DNA of 64,000 bases from Tritrichomonas musculus (lineage: Eukaryota > Parabasalia > Tritrichomonadida > Tritrichomonadidae), in the NCBI GenBank assembly GCA_039105265.1, contig JAPFFF010000008.1:5890001-5954000 (forward strand), written 5' to 3'. Positions 60,720 to 64,000 of the stretch are shown here, one piece after another. Within the stretch, counting starts at the first letter, position 1. Every line of letters starts with the position of its first letter. Under the pieces are notes generated by a model. That model was given only the letters and a program-made list of their open reading frames with translations, was not told where the DNA came from and ran no database searches. Position numbers and translations under genes: made by a program.

Positions 60720-62333
60720 TTAATCAGACTCTGTTGAATTTGAACTTGGCTTTGCTTTTTTCTTTCCTTGTTGAGCTTTAGCTCTTTCCTGTGCATGATA
60801 ATGATTCATTGCTTCATTCCATTTTTTCAATTTCTTACTTCGAATTTCAAGTTTTGATTTATTTTGCTGAAGTAAATCACTAATTACTTTCTTCCATTTA
60901 TTAGCTTCTTTCGCGACTTCTTCCCTCTCTTTTAACGCCTCGCCGAGGTCTTGTGTGATTGGACAGTCTGCAGTAGTAACAACATTTCCACTTCCTTCGA
61001 TTCCAACATAAGAAAGCTCCATTTCAAGCCTTTCCTCAAAGCTTAGCCAACCATAACCTGTAAATCCAGTGCATTCTGCGGTTGATGACGCGTTGTATTC
61101 AGCAGTTTTTAAATCGTTAATAATCGACATATTTTGAGCTCCATATTTATTGCTGTAATTTGAATTGAAATTTTGATCAAAATCAAATTGGAATTCATTA
61201 TCAGTGAAAGAAGAATTATCTTCGTTATCTGTCGTAATATGATGTGATTCATTTTCGATATCACTTTTTGGTTTATTCTCATTTTCATCAGCATTTTCTT
61301 CATTTTTTTTATCAATTTTTTTTGGTGGCAAAAGTGGAACTATGGCCGAAATCAATCTACTATGCAAGTAAGAAGATGAGACAGTACTTCCACTCAAATT
61401 TGATGGTGGTGGCGGTATTACTAATTTTGATTTAATTGGATCAGAAAGGATATTCGGTGCTCTGCATATTGTTGTTGAATAATGTGGACCAACAGGCTCG
61501 TTTAAAATTTCATTCATGTCATTTTTGATTTCAGTGGGTGCTAAATATGATTGAATTATTGATAATTTATCTATTGGCTTTAAAAATTGATCAACGTTTT
61601 CCCATAACGTTTCAGGTGTCATTGATGTTCGTGATAATGTTGTCGATTGTGAACGACGAAGATGAGTTGATTGAGGACGAGAGCGCGAAACTTGCTCTGA
61701 ACGAGTGTTACCCGCAAGGCGATTTTGCATTATTGATGGACTTGGAGAACATGGACGAGTATAGCTGATTGAATCTTGCTTTGGCTTTCTAAGAAGAGTG
61801 TTCAATACACTTGAATTGGAAGATAGAGAAGAAAAAGATGGTGAGGGATAAATAACTGTTGAAGCTGACGATGCCAAAAAAGGAGAATTCAAATAACCAT
61901 AACTTGAAGAAGAAGAAGATATATAATTTGCAGATGAATTTACGGTTGTAGGAGAAATTGATGACAAACGTTGAAATCTTAATGGTTCTTCGTCTTCATT
62001 TTGATGCAGTTCATTCAAAACATCTTCAAAACCGGTTTGAAGATCTTTTTGAATTTCTTGACCAAGCTCGTCAACAATTATACTCAAACTAATTATATCA
62101 GAGTGCAGCTTATATATTTTATCAAGTGGCCACATTTCAATATTCATGCTTTGAAGTGAATCAGGTGGCGTTGTAATTATTCCTGCTGCAAAGCCAAGAT
62201 ATAATAAACCGTCTTGCTGAACTTCTGCTGCTAATGGATCTGTTGGGATTTGCTGTGACGAGATTGATTGTGGCTCTACCTGGGGCTCTTCAGAAACAGG
62301 CTCTTTCTTTGTTCTTTGAGCCTCAGCCTTCAT
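60720..62333 (-). CDS. ADA3/NGG1-like transcriptional adaptor (SAGA HAT module)
   Basis: A 537-residue protein from the ATG at 62333 (MKAEAQRTKKEPVSEEP); the codon used for a longer frame is not ATG. The C-terminal 110 residues carry the ADA3 signature: YGWLSFEERLEMELSYVGIE (family S.EERI..EL...GL) followed by a long helix LGEALKEREEVAKEANKWKK. In other ADA3 proteins this region is DDEI..ELR.RQ..L and mediates contact with ADA2/GCN5. Residues about 45-110 are helical, and the middle 300 residues are Ser/Pro-rich and poorly conserved. ADA3 bridges ADA2-GCN5 and stimulates nucleosome acetylation. Alternative: another helical adaptor with a similar C-terminus. Together with TAF6 it places two SAGA-associated genes within 6 kb. 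Confidence 0.65.
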   Translation of the reverse strand: MKAEAQRTKKEPVSEEPQVEPQSISSQQIPTDPLAAEVQQDGLLYLGFAAGIITTPPDSLQSMNIEMWPLDKIYKLHSDIISLSIIVDELGQEIQKDLQTGFEDVLNELHQNEDEEPLRFQRLSSISPTTVNSSANYISSSSSSYGYLNSPFLASSASTVIYPSPSFSSLSSNSSVLNTLLRKPKQDSISYTRPCSPSPSIMQNRLAGNTRSEQVSRSRPQSTHLRRSQSTTLSRTSMTPETLWENVDQFLKPIDKLSIIQSYLAPTEIKNDMNEILNEPVGPHYSTTICRAPNILSDPIKSKLVIPPPPSNLSGSTVSSSYLHSRLISAIVPLLPPKKIDKKNEENADENENKPKSDIENESHHITTDNEDNSSFTDNEFQFDFDQNFNSNYSNKYGAQNMSIINDLKTAEYNASSTAECTGFTGYGWLSFEERLEMELSYVGIEGSGNVVTTADCPITQDLGEALKEREEVAKEANKWKKVISDLLQQNKSKLEIRSKKLKKWNEAMNHYHAQERAKAQQGKKKAKPSSNSTESD

Positions 62334-62905
62334 TGGATGCAACGGTTAGATGGTCAAATATATATATATTTGATCAAAATAAAAAAATGGAATCAATATC
62401 TTTCAAAATTTTGAAAAGATTTCAAATTGAAAAGAAAATAACTCCATATTTGAATTTATTCGTTATTTTTAAGTATCATCAAATACCATACATTTCACAA
62501 TCAAGTTTGAATAAATGGCCGAAAATTCATATTGATATAAACCAGGATATACTTTGTTAAATAGAAAACAATATTTAATGAAATATTTTCATGTCCTTCT
62601 AATCAAATTTTTTAAATAAAATATTTAATGTATTAATCTTATTATAATAACAGTTTTGAAACTGGGAAATATATAAGAAAAAATAAAAGATTAATACATA
62701 AAAACTTTACTGAAATTTTACCAAAATAACATTTTGTAAAAATGTGATTCAATTTTAAAGTTTTTCTTTATAACTACTGCTTTACTCCAAACCGTTAAGT
62801 TCATAATAAAGGAATCAGTATTATTTATTAAAAGTTGGGTTTAATAGAAATTTGTTTATTATTTAATTATTTATTTTTAGAAATCACTATTTAAAAAAAT
62901 TAAAT
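62334..62905. other. Intergenic gap
   Basis: AT-rich, between the 5' end of the ADA3-like gene and the 3' end of IFT25 (both minus strand). No gene or repeat is recognised. It holds the ADA3 promoter. Confidence 0.55.
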
Positions 62906-63361
62906 TTATTCATTTTGATCCGATTTAGGAGCTGATTCATTATCTGCAGGATCATCATCAGGTACACTTGGGCCTTCAACACGAACAAGATAAATCGCTG
63001 CGAATTGACCCCATCCTTTATTAATAACAATTTTAACACCATATGATTTACGTTGATAGTTTAATTGATGTGTTTCTTGCTGTTTTATTGGCTGGCCTGG
63101 TAAGTTTGTAGAATCTATATCAGCCCATTCAGTTAATGCTTTATCTGTTGCTGCATAAACAACCATATTTTTCACTTTACCAGTAACTGTTGTTATTCGA
63201 GTAATCTGTGCTGGTTTTTTAAACTGCATGACAACTTCTTGTGGAAAGAGGCCTGTCGTCATCCAAAAAGTCGTTTCATCATTGTCAACAATATTTGTAG
63301 GTGGGTGCTCACTATCAAGTGAGGTAGCATAAAAGAGATCCATCGGAACTGTGCTAACCAT
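62906..63361 (-). CDS. IFT25: IFT25 (HSPB11)-like intraflagellar transport protein
   Basis: A 151-residue protein starting at the ATG at 63361, close in length to human HSPB11 (144). The galactose-binding-like beta-sandwich of IFT25 is clear: ATSLDSEHPPTNIVDNDETT followed by FWMTTGLFPQEVVMQFKKPA aligns with the ATSSDEKHPPENIIDG...TFWTTTGMFPQEFIICFHK stretch of the human protein. The calcium-binding acidic/Asn loop residues (D, N, D) are retained in that block. Later blocks are ITTVTGKVKNMVVYAAT and WGQFAAIYLVRVEG. The tail is acidic and disordered. IFT25 pairs with IFT27 on IFT-B. Confidence 0.9.
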   Translation of the reverse strand: MVSTVPMDLFYATSLDSEHPPTNIVDNDETTFWMTTGLFPQEVVMQFKKPAQITRITTVTGKVKNMVVYAATDKALTEWADIDSTNLPGQPIKQQETHQLNYQRKSYGVKIVINKGWGQFAAIYLVRVEGPSVPDDDPADNESAPKSDQNE

Positions 63362-63703
63362 CTTTATTCGTCAATCTGATTTTTTAAAAACACTTTTCAA
63401 AAAGATAAATGTTCGTTGCTCAAAACTTTTTGTAATCGAATAACCATTTAATGATAGAAATTATAAGATCGTTTGAAATTTATTTCTTTAAAAAATTAAA
63501 TAACGTATGGATCATAATTTTTTTTTTTTTATGCAAAAGCAAAATTCTTTTATAACATAAAAAACGAACTAAGAAAATATACTCAGTTTAATAATAATAA
63601 TAAATCATAGACAGAAATAAATTGATTATTATATATAAATTATATTATATACTTTTTTTTTAAATAATAAAAACAACAAAAGAAGTAATAGGTTTTTCCT
63701 AAG
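63362..63703. other. Intergenic gap
   Basis: AT-rich, with T-runs near 63521 and 63653. It holds the IFT25 promoter and the 3' end of the NET-domain gene. Nothing else is recognised. Confidence 0.55.
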
Positions 63704-63991
63704 CTATTTCGGATATGAAAGTCCTAAGACTTTAAAACGCTCTTTCACAAAATTTGTTAACGCTTTAATTGCAACAGGAGGAAGCTCTTTCAAGCTTATA
63801 ACAATTTCTTTGTTTTTTATATTTAAATTCAATCCAAATGAATTTAAAAGTTGAATAATCTGCAATACATCATTTCCAGTGGTGAGAGACAAAGTGGCCT
63901 CTGATAATAATTGAAGTTCTTTTTGCGAAATCGTATCTTCTACATCGAGAGGTTTAAGCACCACTTTTGGAATTTTTGGAGGATTTGACAT
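63704..63991 (-). CDS. Stand-alone NET (extra-terminal) domain-like protein
   Basis: A 95-residue protein starting at the ATG at 63991, nine bases from the window end. Residues 15-90 follow the NET/ET fold of bromodomain BET proteins: helix LDVEDTISQKELQLLSEATL, then VLQIIQLLNSFG (family V..II), then an acidic/hydrophobic strand NKEIVISLKELPP (family EIEIDFETL.P), then the closing helix AIKALTNFVKERF (family LRELERYV). No bromodomain is attached. A free NET module could act as a chromatin adaptor by competing with or bridging BET partners. Confidence is limited by the small size. Confidence 0.6.
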   Translation of the reverse strand: MSNPPKIPKVVLKPLDVEDTISQKELQLLSEATLSLTTGNDVLQIIQLLNSFGLNLNIKNKEIVISLKELPPVAIKALTNFVKERFKVLGLSYPK

Positions 63992-64000
63992 TAAAAGATT

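Overview
The window is nuclear DNA from an AT-rich, flagellated protist, most likely a parabasalid of the Tritrichomonas type. This identity is inferred from content, not from a database match. Most genes are single uninterrupted reading frames in very AT-rich DNA. The one intron that can be proved, in deoxyhypusine synthase, has a GTATGT donor and a fused branch/acceptor ending CTAACACTCAG, which is the trichomonad arrangement. Three genes are flagellar or microtubule genes (alpha-tubulin acetyltransferase, TMEM231, IFT25). The intergenic DNA is rich in DNA-transposon debris, as is usual in trichomonads.

Layout. 1-7.2 kb: 3' part of a giant coiled-coil gene with about 38 copies of a Cys-containing KYEVKKLK motif. 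7.3-8.5 kb: a foldback repeat and a decayed coiled-coil gene. 8.7-19.7 kb: a dense gene block with a DYRK kinase, a Ctf4/AND-1 replisome hub, two unrecognised proteins, alpha-tubulin acetyltransferase and TMEM231. 19.9-24.8 kb: a GC-richer satellite of about 36 tandem 122-bp units made of hairpins, followed by about four diverged 123-bp units. 25.6-39 kb: a Nup93/Nic96-like nucleoporin, deoxyhypusine synthase with its intron, a nucleoplasmin-like protein divergent from a small unknown gene, two CAMK/SNF1-like kinases, and a dead cysteine-rich gene. 40-53.3 kb: a mobile-element graveyard. It holds a broken virus-like helicase region, a Tc1/mariner element carrying a 2.5-kb insertion (9-bp target duplication) that itself carries a 783-bp insertion (8-bp target duplication), a Mutator-type transposase relic, a cruciform foldback element and a second Tc1/mariner-like element with 30-bp terminal repeats. 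53.4-64 kb: a second gene block, mostly nuclear and transcriptional: three-repeat MYB, TAF6, a coiled-coil protein, a Ran-binding nucleoporin, an ADA3-like SAGA subunit, IFT25 and a NET-domain protein.

Functional themes are ciliary assembly and tubulin modification (ATAT1, TMEM231, IFT25), transcription and chromatin (TAF6, ADA3, MYB, NET, nucleoplasmin fold), nuclear pore and Ran (Nup93, RanBD protein), replication (Ctf4) and kinase signalling. There is no sign of operons: neighbours are separated by AT-rich gaps of roughly 60 to 3000 bases. No tRNA, rRNA or CRISPR array was recognised.
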